Source of the DNA: Sisyra terminalis
Lineage: Eukaryota; Arthropoda; Insecta; Neuroptera; Sisyridae
Reading direction: 5' to 3'
DNA: 64,000 bases
Assembly: GCA_958496175.1 (NCBI GenBank)
Contig: OY292274.1
Coordinates: 32,031,482 to 32,095,481 of the forward strand
The position numbers and the translations under genes are program-made. The first letter of the stretch is position 1; each line of letters starts with the position of its first letter. A model generated the notes under the pieces. It was given only the letters and a program-made list of their open reading frames with translations. It had not been told where the DNA came from and ran no database searches. This document shows, piece by piece, positions 1-11,831 of the stretch.

Positions 1-1186
1 CAAGGCTTATCTCTTCTTCATCCAGCCCACAAACTTGTTAAATTTTATGCCATCTATGTATAATTATTGCTATTGCTTTACTATTGAACAATTCATTTGG
101 CTCAACCCAGAAGTATAAATCTTAAATCTGGCCCTTCAAAAAATTATGTTGAACACTCCTGAACTAAATCAATGCCACATGCATACTTTAGACCGGTACA
201 ATCTGGCAATGTATCGTTCTCTATTCTTAAATATTATATATTAATAATGCGATCAATTAATTATAGTAAATCGTTATTGTAAAATATATTATATATATAT
301 GATCAATTTATTCGCGAATTGATTTAAAAACAAGATAGGGAATGAGATGACGCCAGATTCTAGCTGTTTAAATTATTCCTGTACCAAACCAATAATTTAT
401 AAGATATGCATTTCTAAGGTCGTAAAAAATCATTTTCCTCATCTTATTTTTCAATTATGTGGTGGAAAATTCTGAAAATTATTATATTGAGCTGCAAAAC
501 ATGATAACAATAACTTGAGTTAGAGACATATGAAATGTTTTCCATTGTTCGTTATTTTTTTCTGAGCTTATGTATCAAAGAAATTATTATGTTTTTCATA
601 ATTTATAACAGATATTTTTGCGTTAATATTTAACTCCTTTTTAAATTTATCTAGGCATTCCTTTAGCATTATTCCCCATTACGAAACCTGCGTACCTGCG
701 TAGTTTAATACGCATTTGATTTAATTTTGTTAGTGTTAAAATGTATTTTCTTATAATAATAAACTTAATTTATCTTCTAGCAAAAACTGAAAAAAAAACA
801 TACAAATATGTATATAAATTACATACAAAAAAGACATAAATTGGTTTATGAATGCATTTGTATAATAATATTTTCAACTATGGAGACCTAACCGTTGCCT
901 CCATTATTTGGAAATCAAGCAATTTTTCGAATAAATAATACATATCATTGACTATCAACTTGCATAGGTACAAATAGTCATTCTGGGTCAAATAGATTAA
1001 AGAAAAATAAAACATTAATAGATAGTTAATAAGAGAACTCATAGAAATTTTTTGGGAAATAAGGTACCTAAAACTATAGTTTAGGAATTTATGAGAAATT
1101 GATTATCCCATCTTTGCAATTCCTTAAAGATAAAGAAAAATATGAAATTATTTCCAAAAATTAAAGCACTTTTTTTAATTTTTATT
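1..1186. other. AT-rich intergenic DNA
   Basis: No gene is recognised here. The only structured piece is a remnant at about 313-370 that matches the right half of the MITE-A family described elsewhere in the window. The rest is low-complexity AT-rich sequence. Confidence 0.6.
313..370. mobile_element. MITE-A remnant
   Basis: The stretch from the 'ttcgcgaattgatttaaaaac' type motif to 'gacgccagattctagctg' matches the right arm of the MITE-A copies at 4217 and 29564. Only one degraded arm is present. Confidence 0.45.
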
Positions 1187-1335
1187 CACCGTCGCTTTAT
1201 AACAAGTAAGGTCTTTAGGGACTCTAGGATTAATATAAATCCGTATTCGAGAAATATCGAAAATTTGCTCAGTACGAAATTTGAACTCAATGCCTATCGG
1301 TTTTGGAGCGGTTACCTTAACCACTCGGCCACCAG
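1187..1335 (-). mobile_element. tRNA-derived SINE, copy 1
   Basis: Read on the minus strand, the element opens with a pol III A-box-like block (GGCCGAGTGGTTAAGG, as in Ser/Leu-type tRNAs) near 1310-1332. A degraded B-box-like GAGTTCAAAT follows near 1282-1292. The non-tRNA body ends in 'ataaagcgacggtgaata'. The same body recurs at 58291-58450, 59228-59332 and 39428-39570, which identifies a dispersed family. The lost B-box consensus suggests an old copy. Confidence 0.65.
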
Positions 1336-1796
1336 TTGGTTAATTAAAACAGTTTGTTCTGGAATCATTTCAAGAATAAAGATTTTCAAAAGCCGAAAGC
1401 AATCCAATGGTCAGAATCCCAACGCACGTGTTTTGCCAGCCTTTAAAATTATGCCGTAAAATTGAGGAATTACTGCCAAGGTTTAGTTATGAAAGAGATT
1501 CAATACACTAAGGGTCAACAATCATCAACTCTGGTCTTATTTTTACAAAATATTGAATTATCAACAATTGCGTATTAACAAGTGTATTGAATTATAATCT
1601 ATCACAAAAAATACATTATAATAAAACAAGTTTTTGCTAAAGGTGAAATTTAAAATAAAAACAATTTTTGTTTAGAGAAAATATGTTTAACAATTAGACA
1701 GTTAATAATAGTCTGATAGTATCATTGATATTTGTATATATTATACGTATACTTTTGTTAATTTGAATTTTTATTTACAGATATATTACAATAACG
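1336..1796 (+). promoter_or_regulatory. Serpin upstream region with 5'UTR acceptor
   Basis: A good 3' splice site (polypyrimidine tract, then TTTACAG ending at 1780) lies 16 bases before the serpin ATG at 1797. This suggests the start codon is in the second transcribed exon and that a non-coding first exon lies upstream. That exon and the promoter were not identified. Confidence 0.45.
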
Positions 1797-4700
1797 ATGT
1801 ATTCGATACGAAATTTATTAATTCTGTGCATATTGGGTTATACATCAGCTCAATGTCTAACCGAAAATGATTCCCGACCGGCTAATAATTCAATACAGCA
1901 AAACGATGCGTTATATGAGGGTCAGCAAGAGTTTTCATTGACAATGTTGAAAGAAATAAATAAACAGGACCGCAGTGCTAGCATTTTCTTCTCACCCTAC
2001 AGTACTTACAACGCCTTACTTTTGGCCTATTTTATTGCCAAAAATCAGACAGAAGAATCTGTTAAATACTCATTACGGATACCTAACAATCAAGTAAGAA
2101 ATAAATTTGGAAAAATATCAATCGAAATTATTAATTTTTTAAATTGCTTTCCAGGATAAAATTGATGTTTTGCAATCATATAATTTAGAAAAATATATTC
2201 GTTTTAATAAGCAAGATGATAGTTATGAGTTTGCTTCGGCTAACCGAATTTATGTTACAAATGAGGCTGGAGTACGGCCTTGCATGCAGGAACTTTTAAA
2301 CGACGAATTGGAAACTTTGGATTTCAAAAATGATCCCGAAGCTGCACGGGTCCATATCAACAACTGGGTTAAAAATGTCACTAAAGATCAAATTGAAAAT
2401 CTTTTGCCTGAAAATAGTATTGATTCTGATACCAATACAGTACTAGCCAATGCAGCATACTTCAAGGGCCAGTGGGTATCTAAATTTGAGCTGTTAAGTA
2501 CCAAAAAGACTGTATTTTATATATCTGGATCTGAAAAAACATTTGTTAATATGATGTATCAAGAAGGAGTTTTCAACCATGGTTAATTTTATATTCATAT
2601 CTACTTACCCATTTAAGCTGATTTTGAATTCTTTTATAGACGTTTCGGAAACACTTGGTGCACATGTTTTAGAAATGCCGTATGTGGGTAATGATATAAG
2701 TATGTACATTTTTCTACCACCTTTCGCTACTGACGCTGGTATTGAGAATGTTCTCAATAAATTAAACGCTTCAACTTTCCAAGAAGTAATTTCTGAAAAT
2801 AACCTTTACCCTAAAAAGGTTTTTGTCGCATTACCTAAATTTGAAATGGAACAAACCATTGAACTAGTACCAGTAAGTAAAATATTATTTTTTACATTAA
2901 ATCTTATTACATCTGCTCAGTTAATGTCCATTCTTAGTTAAATTTAATAACTCATAAGGTTGTTGGACTAAAAAACACATTTTTTTCTTAATGTTTTTTA
3001 TTTTATCTTTGTACAACGTTTCGTCACCTTTCGGAGCTTTAAGATTGTTGAAATACAAAGATCAAACTAAAATCATTAAGAAAAATTGATTTTAAGTCCA
3101 AAAATCTTGAGCTGTTAAATTTACCTTATTACTGTTAACACTCTTTTTACTTACGTTTTTTTATGAACTTATGGCTTTAACGAACATTTTTTTTCATTTC
3201 TCTTTTCTAATCTCAAATATTTTTATATTAACCATAAATTTATAGCTTACTTGTTGTGATATAGATTTTCACAAACCTTGGTGTGGGGAGCCTTTTTAAA
3301 CCAGAAGCGGATTTATCCTTATTGACAGGGCAACCCGGGTTTTGGTTCCATAATGCACAACATAAAGCTAAAATTATTGTGGACGAAAGTGGAAGTGAGG
3401 CAGCCGCAGCGACTGCTTTAATTTCAATGAGAATGGCTGTAGAACCAGATGCTACTTTTATTTGCAATCATAGTTTTATTTATTTTATTTATGATAAGAA
3501 GTTTAAACACATATTATTCTCCGGAGTGTTTAAAAAACCCTAAAACGTTCAAAAAAAATGATCATATTTATATGTATGTATGTTACGGTTAATGTAATAA
3601 ATTATTGAGTTCTATTTACTCGTATAAGCACCAATACCGAGTATTTGGTAAATCTATATAATGACAATTAGTTCTTTAATTTAATTATTTTATTGCAGTT
3701 ATTAGATCGATTCAAAGCTTAGAAAATATGTTTTAAAAGCGGAATTTCGGCATAAAAAATGCATCCCTTTCGAGCTATATAAGGCCACCATAATTTCTGT
3801 AATTTTTGTTGCCCTTGATCATTGTTTTAGAAAATTCTTACATTTGTTACAAAAATTAAGGTAGTTAATTATTAAGGTAGTTACAAATTATTGATATACT
3901 GATATAGTAATCAAAAATATGTGCACTCATTGTACGTTAAGTTTTGCAATATACTACTCTTCCGTTGGTTATGATTTTCTTATAAACGATTAGTCGTACA
4001 AGAAAATGTAAAAGAACAAAACTTTATATTTTTTCATAACCATCTGTATGATGCTTAAACTCATGATTTTTCGGTGAAAACATAATTTTTTGATTAAAAA
4101 ATGAGTACACTCTCTATCTTCATAAGGTTTACATTTTTAGCAAAAATAGAAAAACAAAATTTTCCAAAAAAAAAAAAATGATTTGGGAAGACTGTTTCAC
4201 ACTAATATGTTTTCTTGGCCTATGTCTCTGTTAAGTTGGTCAAAATTTGGCAAAGATACATTTTCTGCTTTTTTTATTATTCTATTTGCGGTTTTTTGTT
4301 AATTCAATTCTAATATATGGTATAATTTTCTCTTTTGTGGCTAAATTTTTATTATGGGCTGATTTATTTGCGAATTAATTTAAAAACAAAGTAGAAAATG
4401 CAACATTGCCAGATTATGACCGACCTAAAAGGGACATCAGCTGTTTTTTTTCTATTCGATTTTAGAAGATAGTTGTAGGAAGAAGTTTGTAGGCTCCTAC
4501 ACATAAGCTTACGTGTGTAAAGCCAAGTTGAAAATATTGTCTGATTGAATTGAATAGAAAAAACGTATAATCGTGAAACAGCAATTATAATTTATAGCAA
4601 TTTTCGATGGTTGTACACCTCAAGGTAGTTACACAAGGTAGTGGCACATTCTTATAAGGAAAAAAAATAATCCCAAGAATGTATTCTGAAAATATATGGT

Positions 4701-7690
4701 CTGAGTTTTGAAACACTATAAGGAAATATTAGGTGTATAAATTTAATATTCATCAAACCGAATTTAACTCATCGCATTGATTGCGACATATGTATATTTA
4801 AATACCTGAGTTTACTTTTATTTATACTTCTACAATATTATTAAGCATAATAAAGCTGAAAAAACTCATACGTGTCTTGTTTAAAATATTTTATCCCGCT
4901 TTACAATTGCATTGTTTTCGTTGATTTTATTAATAATGAACTGAAATATTATTCGAGATATTATATGATTTTTTGCGTAGTTTATTATATTCATTAGACT
5001 TAAATTCATAAAACTTCAACTATGAAATATATGAACAGGAAAAATTAATCTGTTTACTATATTTTTGTTTGATTTTATTCATTATTATTTTTTTTAAATT
5101 TGTTAAAATTGAGTCTTTCTATTTTATTTTAAAAAGATATATATATTTGATCCTAAAAATTGAGGTACAATTTTATGCAAAGACTAGCTGATCCCCGCGA
5201 CTTCGTCGGCGTAACGTATTTTATTTTTCTTATTTCTTTTACGAAAAATATTATCACTTTTAAAAACACTATACATCTCTTGAAAATGACATTTAATAAA
5301 CTGTTGCAAACAATAAAATAGTTCTATGTAATAATCAATTAATTTTCAAAAAATATATATACATATCTAAAGAGAGTATGTTCAATTGCATATACCAACG
5401 GTAGGTATACCTACTGTGAACCAAATAATCCGTAAATCAATCAGCATCTATACATAAATAAAAAATATCGCCAAGTTCAATAAATTCGGTCTTAATTATG
5501 ACTAAAAAAAGTCGAAAGTTATCAAAATACTCGCGTCAAAATAACCCCATCTCACTGTTTCGATTCCCGAATGAACCTTTCTCCAAAAACTATTACACTA
5601 TTGCAATGTACAACACAACCGCGAAATTGAAGTTTGTACAATTGCACGAAACCTAGTTCTTCCATAATCATGTATAACCATTATGTATCTATAAACTTAT
5701 TATTAAAATAACTGAATTTCAACGAAATAATTAAACCATATTGGATAGTCCAGAGTTCACCATACACGATTTGGCGTATGCCTTTTGCTCTGGAAGAGGA
5801 TTTTAAATTTCTTTTATCATTATGATGATATGATTATTTATTATTTATCATTATGATGATTTCTGGCTGGAATTGCGAATTTTTTTCGTGATCCCTTTCA
5901 CGCACTTGCAAATAAAAGATATTGTGCCCCCTCCCAAGAAAAAAAAACCTGCATCAGCCCTTGTCTGTTAGGGTAGGAATTTTCAAAAAAAAATCTTATC
6001 AAATGCCTACTTCCTATAAGGAATACACCGAATATTAAAATTTCATCAGTCAGAGAGGTTATATAAATAAACGATTTTATATATGCACGGTTTTAAAAAC
6101 GTATTTACAATAAGCGTTATTACTATTATTATTATTACATTTTTTTCGTTAATATTTTCTTACTAAGCAACCCTAAGGATCAATTTACAACAATTTTGTA
6201 AAAAAAAAGATTACTGTCAGATTATTATCTATAAAAATATTTATATTTCAAAAAAGCAATTTTTTGCACTATAAATTAAATTACTGTGCTTTTTATTAGT
6301 TCAACTTAAAATATTAATACAGATCATTTTTTAACTTTTCAATACCTTTCCAATGATATTTAACTCGCCTATCTGAAGTAAAATTTTTTTTTCATCCCTC
6401 AGTTTTTACGTAGGGGGTACATTCCCTTATTATTTTTAAGGAATGATAAGTAGCTTAACGTGTGTGGGTAATTGTGTTGTATCTTAATATAAAGTTTCAT
6501 TAAATTCGGTTGTTCCGTTCTTTAGTTAAATCACCAGCGCACGCGATCAAAGAAAGTTTTTTAGTAAATTTTTCACACACTATTGGAGTTTTAGTATGGA
6601 TTCCTAACTTTTTTGAAAATTTAATATAGCCTATGTTCACCGGAAATAGTGTAGCTTTCCAACAGTGAAAGAATTTTTCAAATCGGTCAAGTAGTTTTGG
6701 AGCCTATTCAAAGCAAACAAACAATCAAATCTTTCCTCTTTATAATAATAGATAGATTTAACGGTTCTGACTTTATACCATTTTGTAAATGAAATTTTAT
6801 AGTCTGTATTTTTTGAAATAAGCTTTTAATTTCGAAAATGCCATTGCTACGCAAGTCTTGAATTAGTTTAGAACTGAATTAGTAGATGTAAAGAAAATAT
6901 CGTAATTTTCATTTTGAAAATGAAAATCCAAAGTCTATAACGAAAATGGAATTTTGGAATACTTAATTGACTGAAGAAAGCAATATTATTTAGTTACTTT
7001 ACCATTATTTTTATGAGGTCAGATTTCAAGTTTAATTTGTAAAAAAATCGTTGTATTAGTTCGTTTCAAAACGCTGTTTGCCTATGACGTAAATTTAAAT
7101 AATAATTCAAATAAATACTTAGTTTAAAACCAAAATTTTGGTTTGAAATGTGTACATTAAATTGAAATATAATTTTGTACGTTTGTTATAATTCATTTTA
7201 AGTACACTCGAGAGAGTTACTCCAGTTACTCTCAATATTTTACTGTTTCATTTTCTTTTTTAATATACTATCTGATATTTTTATATATTTTTAGTTTATT
7301 ATAACTAGTTTTCCAAAAGTTCATAAAATCAATAATGCATGTGACTATTAATATGAAACGATTATTTTTTTTTCATAAATAATTTCATCAAAAATATTAT
7401 CTTAACAGATTCTACAATCTATGGGAGTAGGTGATCTATTTTCTTCAACATCTGACTTATCGGGATTGACTGGCCAAAGAAATTTGGATTTGGGCAGAGC
7501 CATTCATAAAGCCAAAATAGAAGTGAACGAAGAAGGAACAAAAGCAGCTGCCGCTACTGTTTTTTTTACTTTCCGTTCAAGCAGACCATCGGAACCAGCC
7601 ATGTTCATTTGCAACCATCCCTTCATTTACATTATTTATGATAAAACTAGTCAGAACATTATTTTTTCAGGAGTATTCCGTAAACCTTAA
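1797..7690 (+). CDS. Secreted serpin with two alternative reactive-loop exons
   Basis: Inhibitory serine protease inhibitor of the serpin superfamily, probably extracellular. Such insect serpins control protease cascades (Toll or melanization); this specific role is inferred. Shared exons are 1797-2093, 2155-2581 and 2640-2872; introns of 61 and 58 bp have GT/AG ends. The last exon is either 3265-3543 or 7409-7690, giving 411 or 412 residues, the usual serpin length. Residues 1-18 form a signal peptide (hydrophobic LLILCILGY, then TSA before Gln19). Visible serpin hallmarks are FFSPYS in exon 1, ANAAYFKGQW and FVNMMYQEG in exon 2, and MPYVGNDISMYIFLP and LPKFEME in exon 3. Exon 3 ends at a codon boundary and both last exons begin in phase 0 with ATT. 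The FICNHPFIYIIYDK end is like the Spn88Ea/Spn42Da-type insect serpins; the exact orthologue is uncertain. Confidence 0.9.
3265..3543 (+). CDS. Serpin alternative last exon A
   Basis: Starts after the acceptor GATATAG and supplies residues 320-411. It has the breach/hinge GSEAAAAT (362-369) with small residues as in inhibitory serpins, then ALISMRMAVEP and FICNHSF. Arg375 is a likely P1 (or P2 by strict counting from the hinge Gly), which predicts a trypsin-like target. The C-terminal strand ends FSGVFKKP. A polyadenylation signal AATAAA lies at 3596-3601, 53 bases after the stop, so this exon can end a transcript by itself. Confidence 0.88.
   Translation: MFTNLGVGSLFKPEADLSLLTGQPGFWFHNAQHKAKIIVDESGSEAAAATALISMRMAVEPDATFICNHSFIYFIYDKKFKHILFSGVFKKP
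3602..5183. other. Intergenic/intronic DNA between serpin last exons
   Basis: Holds one MITE-A copy (4217-4443). I looked for a third reactive-loop exon (a hinge AAAAT motif or an FICNHPF motif) and saw none. The rest is AT-rich sequence without coding signal. Confidence 0.55.
4217..4443. mobile_element. MITE-A copy
   Basis: About 225 bp, nearly self-complementary across its length. The left end reads 'tatgtctctgttaag', the right end 'ctaaaagggacat' in inverted orientation. The inner arms 'attttctgctttttttatt' and 'aaaacaaagtagaaaatg' also pair. It has no coding capacity. Confidence 0.7.
5184..6756 (-). mobile_element. Non-autonomous Helitron H1
   Basis: On the minus strand the 5' end is TCTATCTATTATTATAAAG (from 6756) and the 3' end is GCGGGGATCAGCTAG (ending 5184), followed by T. 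TC at the start and CTAG at the end, with no target duplication and no terminal inverted repeat, fit Helitrons. The CGAC-tt-GTCG short hairpin before CTAG also fits. No Rep/helicase ORF is present. It sits in the interval between the two alternative serpin last exons. Confidence 0.75.
6757..7408. other. Intron DNA before serpin exon B
   Basis: AT-rich sequence with no recognisable repeat or coding motif. It ends in the pyrimidine-poor but usable acceptor CTTAACAG at 7401-7408. Confidence 0.5.
7409..7690 (+). CDS. Serpin alternative last exon B
   Basis: Supplies residues 320-412 in the same phase as exon A. The segment reads ILQSMGVGDLF, then the hinge GTKAAAAT (362-369), VFFTFRSSRPSEP and FICNHPFIYIIYDK, ending FSGVFRKP. 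Arg375 falls at the same residue number as in exon A, but the flanking loop is very different (VFFTF-R-SS against ALISM-R-MA), so a different protease target is likely. The loop is one residue longer on the prime side. No strong AATAAA follows within 200 bases; TATAAA-like sequences do. Confidence 0.88.
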   Translation: MLQSMGVGDLFSSTSDLSGLTGQRNLDLGRAIHKAKIEVNEEGTKAAAATVFFTFRSSRPSEPAMFICNHPFIYIIYDKTSQNIIFSGVFRKP

Positions 7691-10038
7691 AATTTAATTT
7701 TTGTATTTATTGTTTTAATTACTTTTAATTTCTTTGAATATTCTATAAAATTAAGAAGCGATATTTTATTACCTTAGTTATTATTTTTGATGTTTCCTAA
7801 AATTTAGTTAGTAGTACAAATATTTAATCTAATAGAAAAACATAATTTTGAATTTTACAATATAATGCATGCTTTATATAAAATATAGATTTAAAATATT
7901 TGTAGAAAACAAAATGTATAAATATAATATTTGTCAGAAAAATTCTTTTTTATTATTTACTGTAAAAATATCAAATATTTCTTTACAATAATTAAGGCAT
8001 ATCATATGAACTATTATATTTTCAATTAAAAATCTCAATGATGTGAATTATTACATTTTTTTAAAAAGTTTGATTTTAATTTAATGAAACTTCGGATTAA
8101 GATAGCTTTTGTCGCTTTAATCAAAAATTGTAATTGACTCAGTTCTCTAAACGAAACACTTTTGCAACTACTCTAAAAGGTACCAAGTTGCTTTTTCAAC
8201 ATTTTCACGTAAATATGTAATTTTTATTGCTTTTATCTAACACGAAATACTTAAGTTTATAATACTTTTGACTATAAAAGCTTTTTTAAACGAAAACAGT
8301 TTGCTTAGATTGACCAATATAATTACACAGAAAAATCTATTTTAGACTCTCTTCGTAGCTCCAAAAGTATCTACACGATCTACACACACGGGTAGCATTT
8401 AAATTCAAGAAAAAGAAACTAACGATGCAGAGTTATATTACACAAACTATTTGGATTCATTTTTGACCCCTTAATAACTGAAAATGTATTTAGCAGTAGC
8501 ACATCAAATCAGAAATTTAGCTTAAACGTATATTGAAGTTTTAATTATATTTTGGGTTTATTACTAGTATTATTTAGGTCCGAAAATCGGCATTTCTATC
8601 ACTGAATGATAAAAGATATATTAAGACTATCAAATTACTGGTTTACAAAAAAAAAAAAAAAATCCCTCCCGAATAAAAAATTTCTTAATTCAACTAAATG
8701 AGATCAATTTTCATATATAGTTATGTCGATCTTACACTCTTCCCAATTCATTGTTCAAAACTCTTTCAATTCTAATCTAATACTGACCTCACATTAGATG
8801 ACCAATGCTTTTGTATTATAAATGTTTCTTTAAACACGTTGTACCACGCTTGCACCCTTTTAAATTTGGGTAAAAATATGAGTTTCAAGGTTTGATCAAA
8901 TACTCTGTTTTGGAAATTCCATAAACGTATTACTAGTATTTAATATTTGTTGATTAACAACGCTAATTGTTAGAAATCTTCTTACACTAGACTAGTTCAT
9001 AAACGACATAAAATGTAGATGATCCCTCTTTTACAGTTGACTCACGATAGCAATTTTTTCAAAATATTACCAGTAATCTGATACCTTTTTGACTTTGAAC
9101 AAAAAATGTCGTTACGTTTGTTGAAATTTACAAAAAAATGTATCCCTTAATTGACCCTTTATTTATGTAAACTGAGCAATATTCATTTGGACAACTTTTA
9201 ATTTCAAATGAACACTGTTTACTAATTTATATTAGTATTTAATTATCTTATCAATGACTAAGAAATGCTTAACATAGAAAAATCGTTTGTTGTATTTATT
9301 TAACGAATATTAATATGATTTATTAACTTGAATCATCAATTCATCGGTTGTCAATATGGCGAATTTAAAACATGAACAATTTACTTATAAGATATAGTTG
9401 AAAGGAAATAGCATAAGTAAAACATTTTAGATTGATACAATTGGACTTAATAGGCTTTGCAAGGCGAGTGAAGCGAGGATAGAGTGGGGTGTTATATTAT
9501 ATGTATTTACGTATATAAATATCAAAAACACTAAGAAAATAATTTGTAAAATCGAATTTATTAAACAAAAACATATAAAATTATTGATTTATGGGACCAT
9601 GGCATCAAATTGTATATCACAGAAAATAAATACAAATATATTTATAATTTTCTGTACGTTTTCTGAACATAACTGAATCACAGTTTTTATAATAAGAACA
9701 ATTATCCCAAATAAATCAACAAGTCATTCCTCTTATTAACGTAATTGATGAAATGGCTTTATATTTTACAATAAGTCAATAAAATACAATGAAAACGGGA
9801 AAAATATTTTCCTTCGATATGATTATAAACATAATTTTTGAACAAACTTTAACGAAGATAAATCATTAAAAAACATTATTAAATAAGAAATCGAAATGAA
9901 GTATCCTCGGTGGTATACACTTTTATTAATATTTACGTTTACTTCCCATAACTGCATTCTTTTTCTTGGATATTTCGACAAAGCTACGATGACTATGTTT
10001 TGATAGCTGCTAAAATAGAAATGCAATGAAAGTTTTCT
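7691..10038. other. Intergenic DNA between convergent genes
   Basis: About 2.3 kb between the end of the serpin and the stop of the minus-strand RING gene. AT-rich, with short poly-A runs and no recognised gene or repeat family. The ORF at 9823-10026 has no recognisable domain and is treated as chance. TTTATT near 9922 may be a minus-strand polyadenylation signal for the RING gene. Confidence 0.5.
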
Positions 10039-11831
10039 TTACACTTTATATTTCTTTTGCGAACAAATTTCGTCAATCGTTCGTTGTCTTTTTTGTGAGT
10101 TATTACGCGGCAATGTATGGTTTAATTTTGCACATCGATTGCTTGATGTACGCAATTCATAGGTCCTAGGTTCAATACTATTCAGTTCAGCATGTAATTT
10201 TTTTGCTAGTTCAAAATCTTTTTTCTCTTGTAAAATTGTTTGTTCTAATAATTTTTGTTGCTTTAAAATTTCATTTTCTAACAACGAGTTGTTTAAATTA
10301 CTGAAACCTGGAAACGTTTTGGATAACTTTTTTCGTTCACATAGCTCATTTTTCGAATGCTTTGTTGGAGTAGTTTCTAAGGTTTGATCACAAGCATCTA
10401 AGTTTGATTTTATTGAACTATTTGAAACGCCCGGAAAGCTTTGTGATAGTGCTTCTTTAAACTGGCTAAAATGTTCTTTGCTCACACCATTAAAACCCAT
10501 GAATGGTGAGCCTTCTGGACTTCTTAATAATGAAGAATGATTATACGTAGGCATTTCAACTTCAGTAAACGTAATCTTTTTAACAGCTTTTGTTTTTTGT
10601 ATTGGAACATTATTTTTCTCTACTAAACTATTTGGTGATTTAACTGCAAATGCTGAATGGCGACCATTACTTGGAGACAAAATTTGAAGATCAGAGGACC
10701 TTAAAATAAAAATAAAAAAATTAAAATTTACCCAAAATGATAAATATATTTTGTTTTTACTTAATTCGGTTATGTCGCTGACTGCTATTTGGTCGAATAG
10801 GTGTTATTTTCAAAAGCGGACTTTTTATAATGCGCCCCATATTATCAAGTCGCGGTGGAGTTAAAGGAGACTGATTTATAGGTTTGATATGACTAATTTC
10901 TTTGTTAATTGTGTCGTCTGTTTCACTGGCTAATACCGATGCCATGTAATTGACAGAATTGTTCAACAAATACTGCTTTTTTTGAGTAGGATGTAATCCA
11001 ATTGGAAAATATTTCTTGACACTATTTACTTTAGGTGATTTAGTTTGAACTTTATGTTTCGTGCTAGAATTTTTAGAATGATGTCGCCTAATTTTCGTCA
11101 AATTTTTTGGACTCTTCGAATTGCTTTTTTGAAAAGACATTAATTGTGCGTTAGTAAGTTGTTTAGGCGTTGAGTGTGCAAGTTTAGATGCCTCTTGCTC
11201 AGCTAATAATTTTGCAATTTCTTCATCTTTTTTAATTCTTTCTTCTTCGGCTTTCCTTAATATACTTTCCTCTTCTTGAAGTTTCTGAATTAGCTGTACT
11301 GAAGCTCTTTCTTCTTTCTCACGTTCTATACGTTCGTTTTCTTTTTCAATTTCTAATTGCTTAATATATTCTTCTTTGATTTCTCCTGCAGATGCAAGAA
11401 CTCGTGGGGCTTGAGGTAAATCTAAAATTGGTGGTAAAGACATAAGTATTTAGTAAACATTGAAAAGTGAGGTTACAGTCAAATGTTTGCTTACTATCTT
11501 CGAATTTATCTTCGAGGTTTTGTAATTTTGCTTCGACATAGTTACCAAATTTCTCTTTAATAATATTCCATAACGTATGATTAACTAAATTGTTTGTTTT
11601 TCGCGCTGAACGTAACCAAATACTAATTCTAGTGCGGCATAAGGGGCATACGAGGGCTGCATTGTTGACAGTTTCATTAAAACACAACAAACAAAAATTA
11701 TGTCCGCATGGCAAAGTAACAGGTTCTATTAAAACTCCACGACATACAAGGCATAACGCGTTTTCATAAATAATATTTTCACTATTAATTTCTCTAACTA
11801 CAACTTTTGTACTCTTTTTCCTCGGCGCCAT
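10039..11831 (-). CDS. RNF168: RNF168-like E3 ubiquitin ligase
   Basis: RING-type ligase; in vertebrates RNF168 adds ubiquitin to histone H2A (K13/K15) at DNA double-strand breaks and reads ubiquitinated chromatin. Exons on the minus strand are 11831-11495, 11421-10761 and 10699-10039, joined in phase 1 then phase 2, giving 552 residues (the human protein has 571). The RING is C27-x2-C30-x11-C42-x-H44-x2-C47-x2-C50-x11-C62-x2-C65, with EPVTLPCGH typical of RNF168. NLVNHTLWNII follows, as in the family. A long charged helix at 126-190 holds a UMI-like motif (SVQLIQKLQEE, 153-163) and an MIU1-like motif (DEEIAKLLAEQ, 178-188). Exon 3 has an MIU2-like DFELAKKLHAEL (494-505) followed by YELRTSS (513-519), which resembles the LR motif 2. 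The C-terminus is basic. It is nuclear by inference. Confidence 0.88.

Noticed and set aside
1290..1335. tRNA-Ser/Leu gene
   Set aside because: The A-box is good, but the B-box and acceptor stem are lost and the same unit continues into the SINE body.
1142..1459. 105-codon ORF overlapping a SINE
   Set aside because: Its frame runs through the minus-strand SINE copy 1; no domain is seen and the sequence is explained by the repeat.
3602..7408. A third serpin loop exon
   Set aside because: I searched for AAAAT hinge and FICNHPF-type motifs in all frames by eye and found none.
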